A stretch of DNA of 64,000 nt from positions 17,243,189 through 17,307,188 of the forward strand of contig CM019708.1 in assembly GCA_009760885.1 (NCBI GenBank), read 5' to 3'. Each line of letters opens with the position of its first letter. Positions within the stretch are counted from its first letter, which is position 1. The position numbers were made by a program, and so were the translations under genes. The DNA comes from Achatina immaculata (taxonomy: Eukaryota > Mollusca > Gastropoda > Stylommatophora > Achatinidae). The notes beneath the pieces are model-generated. The model was not told the origin of the DNA, ran no database searches, and saw only the letters and a program-made list of their open reading frames with translations. Shown piece after piece: positions 30,687-42,371 of this stretch.

Positions 30687-31093
30687 TTTTCCCTCAGCAT
30701 CCACAGAGAGTGGAAACAGTTTCTACAGACTGAGCATGCCTTATCCGGAGATCCCTAATCCGGAAAGTTCCAAATTGAACACGTTCTGAGCGCTGAGATA
30801 ATGCCACAAGTAGAACAACTCCACATCTGGCCTCTTATGACAGGTCGCCTTCATAAGGCGGTCGCACAACAGACACGTTTGTCAGCGTCCCCAAGGAAAT
30901 AAAGACCTCTGACCTGCGACGACGACGACGATGATGATGGTGAACAAAGCGGTGACTCTGAAGGACTGAGTACGTCAGGTGAGGGAACAAAAATGATATC
31001 TGACCTCCTTACATAAGCAAAATAAATGCCTTCAGGGTCGGTCAGCAAAGGAAAAGAGTTAGATATAAAAGAAGTTTTCAACATCGATGATGA
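30687..31093. other. Unassigned sequence with (GAC)n(GAT)n at 30,918-30,940
   Basis: No gene motif seen. Confidence 0.5.
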
Positions 31094-31430
31094 GACTCTG
31101 GTTGTTCATTTGAGACACCAGTTGTTCATTTGAGACACCGGTTGTTCATTTGAGACACCGGTTGTTCATTTGAGACACCAGTTGTTCATTTGAGACACCA
31201 GTTGTTCATTTGAGACTCCAGTTGTTCATTTGAGACACCAGTTGTTCATTTGAGACACCAGTTGTTCATTTGAGACACCGGTTGTTCATTTGAGACACCA
31301 GTTGTTCATTTGAGACACCAGTTGTTCATTTGAGACACCAGTTGTTCATTTGAGACTCCAGTTGTTCATTTGAGACACCAGTTGTTCATTTGAGACTCCA
31401 GTTGTTCATTTGAGACTCCAGTTATTCATT
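31094..31430 (+). repeat. 20-bp minisatellite
   Basis: About 17 units of GTTGTTCATTTGAGACACCA with CACCG and CTCCA variants. Confidence 0.95.
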
Positions 31431-31529
31431 CACTGACCGATGGCGAAGTAGCAGAAATGAGTGGACATGATAACAGCGACGATAAGGATGATGTCGCTGA
31501 CAATGCAGAAAAAGATCCTACAGGTGACA

Positions 31530-32135
31530 TGGTGAAAATGTGTGTTAAAGACTAGAACAGAAAATCTGTGATGAAAACTAGAATAGAAAACGAAGAAGAC
31601 TAGAACAGAAAATGTGTGATGAAGGACTAGAACAGAAAATGTGTGATGAAGACTAGAACAGAAAATCTGTGATGAAGACTAGAATAGAAAATGTGTGTTA
31701 AAGACTAGAACAGAAAATCTGTGGTGAAAACTAGAACAGAAAACGAAGAAGACTAGAACAGAAAATGTGTGATGAAGGACTAGAACAGAACATGTGTGAT
31801 GAAGACTAGAATAGAAAATGTGTGATGAAGACTAGAATAGAAAATGTGTGATGAAAGACTAGAATAGAAAATGTGTGATGAAGACTAGAATAGAAAATGT
31901 GTGATGAAAGACTAGAATAGAAAATGTGTGATGAAGACTAGAACAGAAAATGTGTGATGAATGACTAGGATATAAAATGTGTGATGAAGGACTAGAATAG
32001 AAAATGTGTGATGAAAGACTAGAATAGAAAATGTGTGATGAAAGACTAGAATAGAAAATATGTGATGAAGGACTAGAATAGAAAATGTGCGATGAAGGAC
32101 TAGAATAGAAAACGTGAAGGTCTAGAACAGAAAAT
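31530..32135 (+). repeat. ~26/27-bp minisatellite
   Basis: About 23 units around GACTAGAATAGAAAATGTGT plus GATGAA, with variable GAAG/GAAAG/GAAGG spacers. A block with AAAACGAAGAA occurs twice (31,580 and 31,740), a partial higher-order repeat of about 160 bases. Confidence 0.9.
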
Positions 32136-32639
32136 GTGTGATGTGTTTACTGAAGAACTAAAGCAGAAAATGTGTGATGGGCTTACTGAAGGTCAAAAGC
32201 AGAAAACATGTGATAGGCTTACTGAAGAACTAGAGCACCGTGCATTCATAACAGAAAAAAAAAATCTCGTCAGTTTATAAAATGAAAGAGAGATTACTGA
32301 GGCAACAACAACAAAAACTGCTGTTTAACAAGGAAGATAACTCTGGATGAAACTTGTTAAAAGCCATCAAGCACAAGACTTCCTTCTCCCCCAGAAGATC
32401 AACATCCTGGTCCCTCGGCTGTTCTCGGCGTTCCCTCTCGGTAAACCTTTCAACCAAAACACAACACGGTAGGTGGAAACTGAACACTGCTGCTGCTGCT
32501 GCTGCTGCTGTTTGTTGCTGCCACTATTTAACAGCTGATACATGTTTAGTCTGCTGTTGCCAGGTTACCCTGATCATATTATTTTCTCGCTGTATTAACA
32601 GGTGTGTTATGTTTTTTTTAACTGGTACATATTTATGTG
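32136..32639. other. Array edge, (CTG)n at 32,489-32,512 and unassigned sequence
   Basis: Eight pure CTG units. No gene recognised. Confidence 0.5.
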
Positions 32640-33115
32640 TGTGTATCATCATCACCTTGTGCCGTCTCCCCAGGGAAGTTTGGCTGCAATGAATCTCCAG
32701 TCTGGTCCGTTTCTCGCCTTCCTAGAGCACTCGGGCCAAGCTGGCCCCTGTCCATCTCTTGATGTTGTCCACCCATCTATGTCGCTGCCGTCCTCTTGTT
32801 CTTTCTTTTTTGCTTCCATCTTGCCCTCAGGAACGGTCTTCAATATTGTACTATGCCTCTTGGCATGCCCAAAGTATATTAGACGTCTTGTTTTTTTTAT
32901 GATTTTCAATATTTCTCTTTTCACTTCTAGTTGTTTCTTTTCCGTCCGTGGGATACGCCCTATCCTTCTGTATATCCACATTTCATGGGCCTCAGTTTTC
33001 TTTTTCTGTTGTCTTATTCAAGATCCACGCTTCTGTATCATAAAAACAATACTGAGTACATGTAACATTTTACAGTACGTAATCTCAGTTGCTGTGATAT
33101 TTGTTTTGATGTAAG
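32640..33115 (-). pseudogene. LINE 3' half, RTE-like
   Basis: Minus strand: HEMWIYRRIGRIPRTEKKQL, then RLIYFGHAKRHSTILKTVPE, and CSRKARNGPDWRFIAAKLPW with a short (ATG)n tail (CATCATCATC at 32,647). The A-R-x-x-x-x-W-R-x-x-A end is diagnostic of LINE C-termini. 5'-truncated. Confidence 0.8.
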
Positions 33116-33584
33116 GATCTTCCTCACTGTGCTGAAGGTGTTTATGTGTGCACAAGTGTAAGAAAATGAATGCTTATCAATAGGACATACATTCTGAGTC
33201 AGGAATGATGATGATGCCACATAAACCCCAGAATGATGGTGATGCCACATAAACCACAGATTGTCCACAAGGCCATTGAGATAGTGACACCTTTACCTTT
33301 TGGTGGTTCAGTGTACAGAAGACCTGTTTCACACATAAAATTATTTAAAATATTGTATAACATCACCTTCAGACTATGTACACAATGTGTACACGAAACA
33401 CAAATGAATTTCAGCTTCAGACTTTGGTCCCATCCCATGGATATCTCATTATGTACATGGAAACATTACAAACTTCCAGATCCAGAAACACTTCTCACCC
33501 GCAAGCATTCTGGACAAGAGATACGCAACATGTGTAAGATGGTACTGTTATTAATATTATTATTATTACTATTATTATGTGACT
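33116..33584. other. Unassigned sequence with (TTA)n at 33,547-33,578
   Basis: A 28-base unit GATGATGCCACATAAACC occurs twice near 33,206-33,256. No gene seen. Confidence 0.5.
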
Positions 33585-34485
33585 AAGGCCGGCATGTCAG
33601 CGATGGTTCACCAACCCTGAGATCAGCATGTCAGCGATGGTTCACCAACCCTGAGATCAGCATGTCAGCGATGGTTCACCAACCCTGAGATCAGCATGTC
33701 AGCGATGGTTCACCAACCCTGAGATCAGCATGTCAGCGATGGTTCACCAACTCTGAGATCAGCATGTCAACTATGGTTCACCAACCCTGAGATCAGCATG
33801 TCAACTATAGTTCGCCAACCCTAAGGCCAACATGTTACGTATGGTTCGCCAACCCTGAGATCAGCATGTCAACTATGGTTCACCAACCCTGAGATCAGCA
33901 TGTCAACAATGGTTCACCAACCCTAAGGCCAACATGTCAACTATGGTTCGCCAACCCTGAGATCAGCATGTCAACTATGGTTCACCAACCCTGAGATCAG
34001 CATGTCAACAATGGTTCACCAACCCTAAGGCCAACATGTCAACTATGGTTCACCAACCCTGAGATCAGCATGTCAACTATGGTTCGCCAACCCTGAGATC
34101 AGCATGTCAACTATGGTTCACCAACCCTGAGATCAGCATGTCAACAATGGTTCGCCAACCCTAAGATCAGCATGTCAACTATGGTTCGCCAACCCTGAGA
34201 TCAACATGTCAACTATGGTTCACCAACCCTAAGGCCAACATGTCAACTATGGTTCACCAACCCTAAGGACAACATGTCAACTATGGTTCACCAACCTTGA
34301 GGACAACATGTCAACTATGGTTCACCAACCCTAAGGACAACATGTCAACTATGGTTCACCAACCTTGAGGACAACATGTCAACTATGGTTCACCAACCCT
34401 GAGGACAACATGTCAACTATGGTTCACCAACCCTGAGGCCAACATGTCAACTATGGTTCGCCAACCCTGAGGCCAGCATCTCAGC
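33585..34485 (+). repeat. 34-bp minisatellite inside dispersed repeat X
   Basis: About 26 units of GATCAGCATGTCAACTATGG plus TTCACCAACCCTGA. Variants are zoned: TCAGCGATGG at left, GATCAGC in the middle, GGACAAC at right. The right end continues into TCAGCTACTGGTCGCTGATC and ACAGCGTCTTCAC, the flank also found at 1,030-1,085. Confidence 0.95.
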
Positions 34486-35050
34486 TACTGGTCGCTGATC
34501 ACCAAACCAGACAGCGTCTTCACCGCCGACAGAAACAATAAATGTAACGTATAACCATCCCTAGCTTACACACACACAGGTTCATATGGTTCAAGTGATT
34601 TTATTCATGCTATGTAAGTATTCATGTTAATAAGCCGAAATGTGTATGGATGAAAGATTTTCAGTAACTGGTGAGCTAGGAACACCAGCGGAAACTTACG
34701 GCGTTTTGATCGTGTTATAATTGTGTCAACATCAGGGCAGGATTGCTTTAACTACTTCTAGTCTGTGTCAGGGATGCTGGTAGAAGGCTCTGGAGAGGAA
34801 TCCCAGCGGGTGGGTGGGGGGGGGGAAAGCTAAATATAGACCCTGATACAGGTAATGACAAGATCAACATTCGTCGCGCCCGCTCACACCGTAAACATAA
34901 ACATGACTCACTAGAAGGCGCGGCAGGTGGTACACTTGGGACGGGGACGAGAACAGTCGGGATCTATCTGCCCGTGTCTTGAAACCACTTGTGGTTCTGC
35001 GTTGAAGTCAAGATCTATCTATCTGCGATGATGGATTAAAGTTCAGATCT
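34486..35050. other. Flank of repeat X and unassigned sequence
   Basis: Repeat X flank to about 34,530; a G-rich run GGGTGGGTGGGGGGGGGG near 34,808-34,826. No gene seen. Confidence 0.5.
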
Positions 35051-35865
35051 AGTTGTGTTTCTTTAAACCACTTGTAGTGGTGGGTTAGAGTTGAGATCTC
35101 TCTACCTGTTTCTATAAAACACTTGTAGTGGTGGGTTAGAGTTGAGATCTCTCTACCTGTTTCTATAAAACACTTGTAGTGGTGGGTTAGAGTTGAGATC
35201 TCTCTACCTGTTTCTATAAAACACTTGTAGTGGTGGGTTAGAGTTGAGATCTCTCTACCTGTTTCTATAAAACACTTGTTGTGGTGCTGGGTTAAAGCTG
35301 AGATCTCTCTACCTGTTTCTATAAAACACTTGTAGTGGTGGGTTAGAGTTGAGATCTCTCTACCTGTTTCTATAAAACACTTGTAGTGGTGGGTTAGAGT
35401 TGAGATCTCTCTACCTGTTTCTATAAAACACTTGTAGTGGTGGGTTAGAGTTGAGATCTCTCTACCTGTTTCTATAAAACACTTGTTGTGGTGCTGGGTT
35501 AAAGCTGAGATCTCTCTACCTGTTTCTATAAAACACTTGTAGTGGTGGGTTAGAGTTGAGATCTCTCTACCTGTTTCTATAAAACACTTGTAGTGGTGGG
35601 TTAGAGTTGAGATCTCTCTACCTGTTTCTATAAAACACTTGTAGTGGTGGGTTAGAGTTGAGATCTCTCTACCTGTTTCTATAAAACACTTGTGGTGCTG
35701 GGTTAAAGCTGAGATCTCTCTACCTGTTTCTATAAAACACTTGTTGTGGTGGATAAGAGTTGAGATCTATCTACCTGTTTCTATAAAACACTTGTGGTGG
35801 TGGGTTAGAGTTGAGATCTCTCTGCCTGCTTCTATAAAACACTTGTGGTGGTGGATTAACTGTTG
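35051..35865 (+). repeat. 51-bp minisatellite with higher-order order
   Basis: About 16 units with GAGATCTCTCTACCTGTTTC and TAAAACACTTGTAGTGG; period 51 (35,091; 35,142). A marked variant (GTGCTGGGTTAAAGCTGAG) recurs at about 35,283, 35,492 and 35,697, so a block of four units (about 207 bases) is itself repeated. Confidence 0.95.
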
Positions 35866-36660
35866 TGGGCACACTTGTCGGTCTCCCCCTCCTCTTCTTG
35901 ACAATATTACATTATAAATGGAGTCACGCCCATTCTTTCTACGGTTCGTCTTCTCAGTTCACGTTTTTTTTTTCTTTTTGCGCCTCGTCATAAATTAACT
36001 CTCATCAACCTACGAAGTGAGTGAGCAGCAGCTGCCACAAGGTCTGCAGCGAGGGGTCCGCTGGTGTGCCAAGGAAGTTTGAAAATGGTGGGAAAGGATT
36101 AATTTTACTCTCCTCTCAGTAATAACCCCCCCCCCCTTTTTAAAAAAAATTTTCTTCTCCTCCCACGCAAGCTGAAAAAAGTGATAATGTTTTTTATACG
36201 TTTTTCTCCTGTAGTTCGGCTGAGGGGTATTAAAAGGAGGACATCTATCGCTCTTCAGAAAGCAAGTGCCTAACTGACTGAGATCGGCTGTTATGAGCTA
36301 AATGAAAGATACTAATAAGCTGTGTTATATGTTCAACGTTCAAGGACGCAGCTTGAAGCGATGCCTGCTCTTACCCGCGACCTTTTTTTGTCTTCGCTTG
36401 TCAGAAAGCAATTTTTTTTTTCCAGTTCAGATGAATGGAAAAAGTATGGGGCCGATATGCAGTACATTCTATTTCCTTTGAGAAGACCTTACTCTACGGG
36501 CTAAGCTACTCACACGCCTCTGTATATTGGAGATGAATTATGATGTACTTAACGCTTACATTAAAAAAAACATGAATGATAGATTGGTTTTTAAAAAAAA
36601 CGAGGATTTTCACTGAAAACACACAAAGTACACAGCGATAGTTATCTCCAACCTCATAAT
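35866..36660. other. Unassigned sequence with homopolymer runs
   Basis: C9, T and A runs near 36,126-36,150. Holds a short LINE type C piece (next entry). No gene seen. Confidence 0.5.
36226..36265 (+). pseudogene. Small LINE type C fragment
   Basis: TTAAAAGGAGGACATCTATC GCTCTTCA matches 47,399-47,432 of the LINE at 47.1 kb (IKRRTSI codons). Confidence 0.65.
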
Positions 36661-36664
36661 CATG

Positions 36665-36820
36665 GTTCACACAGAAGCAATCGTTTCACGGAGACTTTCA
36701 ATGTCTGCCTCAGTACAGCTCTTAAGACACATACTTGGTGTCAACACAGAAGCAATCGTTTCACGGAGACTTTCAATGTCTGCCTCAGTACAGCTCTTAA
36801 GACACATACTTGGTGTCAAA
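36665..36820 (+). repeat. Direct duplication of a ~75-bp segment
   Basis: ACAGAAGCAATCGTTTCACG ... GACACATACTTGGTGTCA occurs twice in a row without visible change. It keeps one frame open, but no protein family is recognised. Confidence 0.9.
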
Positions 36821-37089
36821 GGCATGCACAACAGCAACAACAAAAAAAATTATGGTTATCAAAACCCTTGATTTTCTCTACTTAGAATCTTTAAAAAAAA
36901 ACTGTTTTTGTTTGTGAAGTACACTCAATAAAGGTAACCAAGACCAAACAATAACCGAACGTTATCAATCAGGCAGAATGTTTGGACGCAGAGCTGTACT
37001 TGGCTCGGGTTGTCACAGTGCATTATTCCGTTATCTACCCGTTTGTCATGAGGTCTGCCCCTGGCAGTGTACACCCGGGGCTCCACGTG

Positions 37090-37120
37090 TGACATCATCA
37101 ATCATCATCATCATCATGTG
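37090..37120. repeat. (ATC)n tract, possibly a LINE tail
   Basis: CATCATCATCATCATG resembles the reverse-complemented tails of the RTE-like LINEs, but no LINE coding is seen to its right. Confidence 0.5.
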
Positions 37121-37204
37121 TGACAGAACAGCTTGAAAGTGTTATAAGAAAAGGAACACTAACATCAGCTCTCATACCACGCAGAGAAAGCTGGAAGAGC
37201 GCGG

Positions 37205-37345
37205 CAATGAATGCTACCAACCAGTGGTTCCCAACCTTCTTCCACCAGCGTACCTCTTGCCAGCCTACGGCACTGAATGCTACCAACCAGCGGTTCCCAA
37301 CCTTCTTCCACCAGCGTACCTCTTGCCAGCCTATTTCCATAAACT
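37205..37345 (+). repeat. 66-bp direct duplication with hAT-like terminus
   Basis: TGAATGCTACCAACCAGTGG begins both copies. CAGTGGTTCCCAACCTTCTT in copy 1 is typical of hAT terminal repeats; copy 2 has CAGCGGTTCCCAACC. Confidence 0.7.
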
Positions 37346-37597
37346 GCACTCCTTCAATTGGGGGAGGGGGGAGTGAGAGAGAGAGAGAGAACAGGGACAG
37401 TCTGAAGCGCAGTCAACTACAACTTTTCCTCTTACATCAATACTCACTGAGAGTAATGTCTGCGGATATGTTCGTAATAACTTTTTTCACTCTTAGAACA
37501 AAATGAGTGTGCTGCAATGTTCAATTTACAGGAGGATAATACCAGGTTCTGCTCTGTCCAACTCACACACACGTATCTCCTGCAGAACTTGCTCTAA

Positions 37598-38770
37598 CTA
37601 CCAACAACTGACCGCTTAACCGCTCGTCTAACTACCAACAACTGACCACTTAACTGCTCGTCTAACTACCAACAACTGACCACTTAACTGCTCGTCTAAC
37701 TACCAACAACTGACCACTTAACTGCTCGTCTAACTACCAACAACTGACCACTTAACTGCTCGTCTAACTACCAACAACTGACCACTTAACTCCTTGTCTA
37801 ACTACCAACAACTGACCACTTAACTGCTCGTCTAACTACCAACAACTGACCACTTAACTGCTCGTCTAACTACCAACAACTGACCACTTAACCGCTCGTC
37901 TAACTACCAACAACTGACCACTTAACCGCTCGTATAACTACCAACAACTGACCACTTAACTGCTCGTCTAACTATCAACAACTGACCACTTAACTGCTCG
38001 TCTAACTACCAACAACTGACCACTTAACTGCTCGTCTAACTACCAACAACTGACCGCTTAACTGCTCGTCTAACTATCAACAACTGACCACTTAACTGCT
38101 CGTCTAACTATCAACAACTGACCGCTTAACCGCTCGTCTAACTATCAACAACTGACCACTTAACTGCTCGTCTAACTACCAACAACTGACCACTTAACTG
38201 CACGTCTAACTACCAACAACTGACCACTTAACTGCTCGTCTAACTACCAACAACTGACCACTTAACTGCTCGTCTAACTACCAACAACTGACCACTTAAC
38301 TCCTTGTCTAACTACCAACAACTGACCACTTAACTGCTCGTCTAACTACCAACAACTGACCACTTAACCGCTCGTCTAACTACCAACAACTGACCACTTA
38401 ACCGCTCGTCTAACTACCAACAACTGACCACTTAACTGCTCGTCTAACTACCAACAACTGACCACTTAACTGCTCGTCTAACTACCAACAACTGACCACT
38501 TAACTGCTCGTCTAACTACCAACAACTGACCACTTAACTCCTTGTCTAACTACCAACAACTGACCGCTTAACCGCTCGTCTAACTACCAACAACTGACCA
38601 CTTAACTGCTCGTCTAACTACCAACAACTGACCACTTAACTCCTTGTCTAACTACCAACAACTGACCACTTAACTGCTCGTCTAACTATCAACAACTGAC
38701 CACTTAACTCCTTGTCTAACTACCAACAACTGACCACTTAACTCCTTGTCTAACTATCAACAACTGACGA
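37598..38770 (+). repeat. 34-bp minisatellite
   Basis: About 34 units of CTCGTCTAACTACCAACAAC plus TGACCACTTAACTG. Variants (ACCG, TCCTTG, CTATC) are scattered in a pattern that repeats at several hundred bases, for example the TCCTTG units near 37,790 and 38,300. Confidence 0.95.
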
Positions 38771-39529
38771 ATCAACATCACACTTCTCATCAAACAATCT
38801 TCATCAACACTAACACTGTACATCACGTAAGCTCCTGCCTAATCTACTCTGAACATCTGAAAACTACATCAAAGACACGAGCCTTCTGTTTCTGTCCTTG
38901 ATACGGAAAACCGTCCACTCAACATTACTTTCACTGTTTCCTATCATACTTATCCTCTGATAATGGCAAAAGGCGAATGTTTCCACTTGGCTATTGTGTA
39001 ACAAGTGTAGTGTTATTTACAAGACGTGAAAACACACAACAAAAAAATACATGCCCTCGACTGGGCAGCAAAGCAGACAAGAGACAGTTCTTTGTGCCCA
39101 CTTCGGCCAAGCTAATTACCAGACATTGTCAGGGGCAATAAAAGGAGAAGGAAATATGTGACACTGGTCTCCCTTGGCTCCCATAATACCTTGATTGTTC
39201 CGAACAACATGGCGCCGCCCTGTGCTGGACAATCTGACTTACACGTGGAGTCACGGGGTAAAAAAAACAAACCGGAACACGATCTAAACTTGAACAGGCT
39301 TGACTGTGAACATTCCAGAAATGTCTTCTACTGTCTGGACAGTCGGCTTATCTTAAAAACAATGTAGAATGAGAAGGAACACAGGCTGCTACAGCGCTGA
39401 GAAAGAACTGGTGTGATTTAGATCAGAAAGATCCCTAATTAAAGTTAATGAACGACAAGACTTATCTTATCTCTCTATGTTCCTTAGCTTTTATAAAAAA
39501 AAAAACTGTTGCTCAGACACTGATAACAT
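38771..39529. other. Unassigned sequence
   Basis: No gene, array or transposon motif recognised. Confidence 0.5.
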
Positions 39530-41425
39530 TAACAGTCAGGAGTCGCAGCTCACACACATATAACATTACGAGGTCAGGAGTCACAGCTCAAGCAAATATA
39601 ACATTACGAGGTCAGGAGTCACAGCTCACGCAACTATAACATTGTGCGGTCAGGTGTCACAGCTCAAGCAATTATAACATTATAGTTAGGAGTCATAGCT
39701 CAAGCAAATACAACATTACGAGGTCAGGAGTCACAGCTCACGCAACTATAACATTGTGCGGTCAGGTGTCACAGCTCAAGCAATTATAACATTATAGTTA
39801 GGAGTCATAGCTCAAGCAATTATAACATTACGAGGTCAGGAGTCACAGCTCACGCAACTATAACATTGTGCGGTCAGGTGTCACAGCTCAAGCAATTATA
39901 ACATTATAGTTAGGAGTCATAGCTCAAGCAATTATAACATTATAGTTAGGAGTCATAGCTCAAGCAATTATAACATTATAGTTAGGAGTCATAGCTCAAG
40001 CAATTATAACATTATAGTTAGGAGTCACACCTCAAGCAATTATAACATTATAGTTAGGAGTCATAGCTCAAGCAATTATAACATTATAGTTAGGAGTCAC
40101 AGCTCAAGCAAATATAACATTACAATCAGGAGTCACAGCTCATACAAATATAACATTACAATCATGCGTCACAGCTCACGCAACTATAACATTACGAGGT
40201 CAGGAGTCACAGCTCACGCAACTATAACATTGTGCGGTCAGGTGTCACAGCTCAAGCAATTATAACATTATAGTTAGGAGTCATAGCTCAAGCAAATACA
40301 ACATTACGAGGTCAGGAGTCACAGCTCACGCAACTATAACATTGTGCGGTCAGGTGTCACAGCTCAAGCAATTATAACATTATAGTTAGGAGTCATAGCT
40401 CAAGCAATTATAACATTACGAGGTCAGGAGTCACAGCTCACGCAACTATAACATTGTGCGGTCAGGTGTCACAGCTCAAGCAATTATAACATTATAGTTA
40501 GGAGTCATAGCTCAAGCAATTATAACATTATAGTTAGGAGTCATAGCTCAAGCAATTATAACATTATAGTTAGGAGTCATAGCTCAAGCAATTATAACAT
40601 TATAGTTAGGAGTCACACCTCAAGCAATTATAACATTATAGTTAGGAGTCATAGCTCAAGCAATTATAACATTATAGTTAGGAGTCACAGCTCAAGCAAA
40701 TATAACATTACAATCAGGAGTCACAGCTCATACAAATATAACATTACAATCATGCGTCACAGCTCACGCAACTATAACATTACGAGGTCAGGAGTCACAG
40801 CTCACGCAACTATAACATTGTGCGGTCAGGTGTCACAGCTCAAGCAATTATAACATTATAGTTAGGAGTCATAGCTCAAGCAAATACAACATTACGAGGT
40901 CAGGAGTCACAGCCCGACCAACTATAACACTACAATTATCCGTCACATCTCAAGCAACCATAATATTACAGTTAGTCACAGCTCAAACAGCTATAATATT
41001 ACAGATAGTCACAGCTCAAACAACTATAATATTACAGATAGTCACAGCTCAAGCAACTATAACATTACAGTTAGTCACAGCTCAAGCAACTATAATATTA
41101 CAGGGAGTCACAGCTCAAGCAACTATAATATTACAGTTATCAGTCACACCTCAAGCAATATTACAGTTAAGAGTCACAGCTCAAGCAACTATAACATTAC
41201 AGTTAAGAGTCACAGCTCAAGCAACTATAACATTACAGTTAAGAGTCACAGCTCAAGCAACTATAACATTACAGTTAGTAGCCATAGCTTAAACAATTAT
41301 AATATTACAGTTATCAGTCACAGCTCAAGCAATATTACAGTTAAGAGTCACAGCTCAAGCAACTATAACATTACAGTTAAGAGTCACAGCTCAAGCAACT
41401 ATAACATTACAGTTAGGAGTCTGGG
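39530..41425 (+). repeat. 36-bp satellite-like array with 588-bp higher-order repeat
   Basis: About 50 units of TTAGGAGTCATAGCTCAAGC plus AATTATAACATTATAG. The marker ATTGTGCGGTCAGGTGTCAC preceding a fixed series of variants occurs at 39,641, 40,229 and 40,817, exactly 588 bases apart, so a block of about 16 units has been copied. Right of 40,930 the units are monomeric and more diverged, some shortened. Confidence 0.95.
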
Positions 41426-42335
41426 CGAGGGTGCCAGTGAAAATGTTCGTGTCCCACTTCAAGCGCTTTAAATTTTAAATCATATCAGATTCCAGTGGGT
41501 GCGCAACCTTGTGGAGGTTGGCCGGCAGAGAGAACCGTTGATCTGTGAGCCAAATGCTGGTATAAGTGACCAGACAGAATACAGAGTGATACAGGGCAAC
41601 TTAAACAACAGATATCTGAACGAATATTATCAACCAAATATTTTAAAAAACACGCTTTCAAATCATCGAATGTGTGATTTAACGGGCTGCAAAGCCATGG
41701 CCCAGCCTCTAACAGGTAAGTCAATAACAAGATAACCCGCAACTCGAACTTACACCCAGTTTTCATTACGGTAGGCGTATCTATATACACATAATGAAAT
41801 AAAACTTGTTTATGATACAGATCGCAGGTGTGCTATATATAATATACATTTCCACGCTGACGTGCTCTGTCAGTTCCCATACAAATATTCACAGAAAAGA
41901 TCGACTTACAGCACTGAACTTTCGTGAAATGTACCGACTGAACTGTGTATATCACTCTTCGCTGACTAAAGCACTTGTCATAGTTAAAAACAAGGAAACA
42001 ATGGGTTATCCAATAGAAAGATTTACAAACACGGATAAAAGTTCTATCGAACTTGGCTCCCATTAAGTTACCTCACATCCCTGGTTCAGTTCGCGTGCTC
42101 GGGGCCCCCGAATTCTCACTGCACGCGCGGCCACAAACAGGTTGCGTTTTAGGAGAGGCTGGTGGTTTGAGAGCTGTGTGCGAAGGGAGAGGACAGCGAG
42201 TTTTTGAGGTGGTTGCCATGAGAGATGCTCGTGAATTTTAGATGAGGTCTACAAAAACTGCTGAGAAATCAGAGGCATAGAGTGTAATAAGATGTAAGTC
42301 ATGCATGAGTTGGGACTGGCAAGTAGGTTAATGTC
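41426..42335. other. Unassigned sequence
   Basis: Several short ORFs on both strands overlap each other; none shows a known motif. 42,070-42,240 is GC-rich and could be part of an exon or CpG-rich repeat, but nothing decides it. Confidence 0.4.
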
Positions 42336-42346
42336 ACGCTGCCGTT

Positions 42347-42371
42347 AGGGTGGGGGGGGGGGGGGGGGGGG
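42347..42371 (+). repeat. Long G homopolymer
   Basis: Uninterrupted run of more than 20 G directly before the purine-rich array; could form G-quadruplexes and is error-prone in assembly. Confidence 0.9.
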
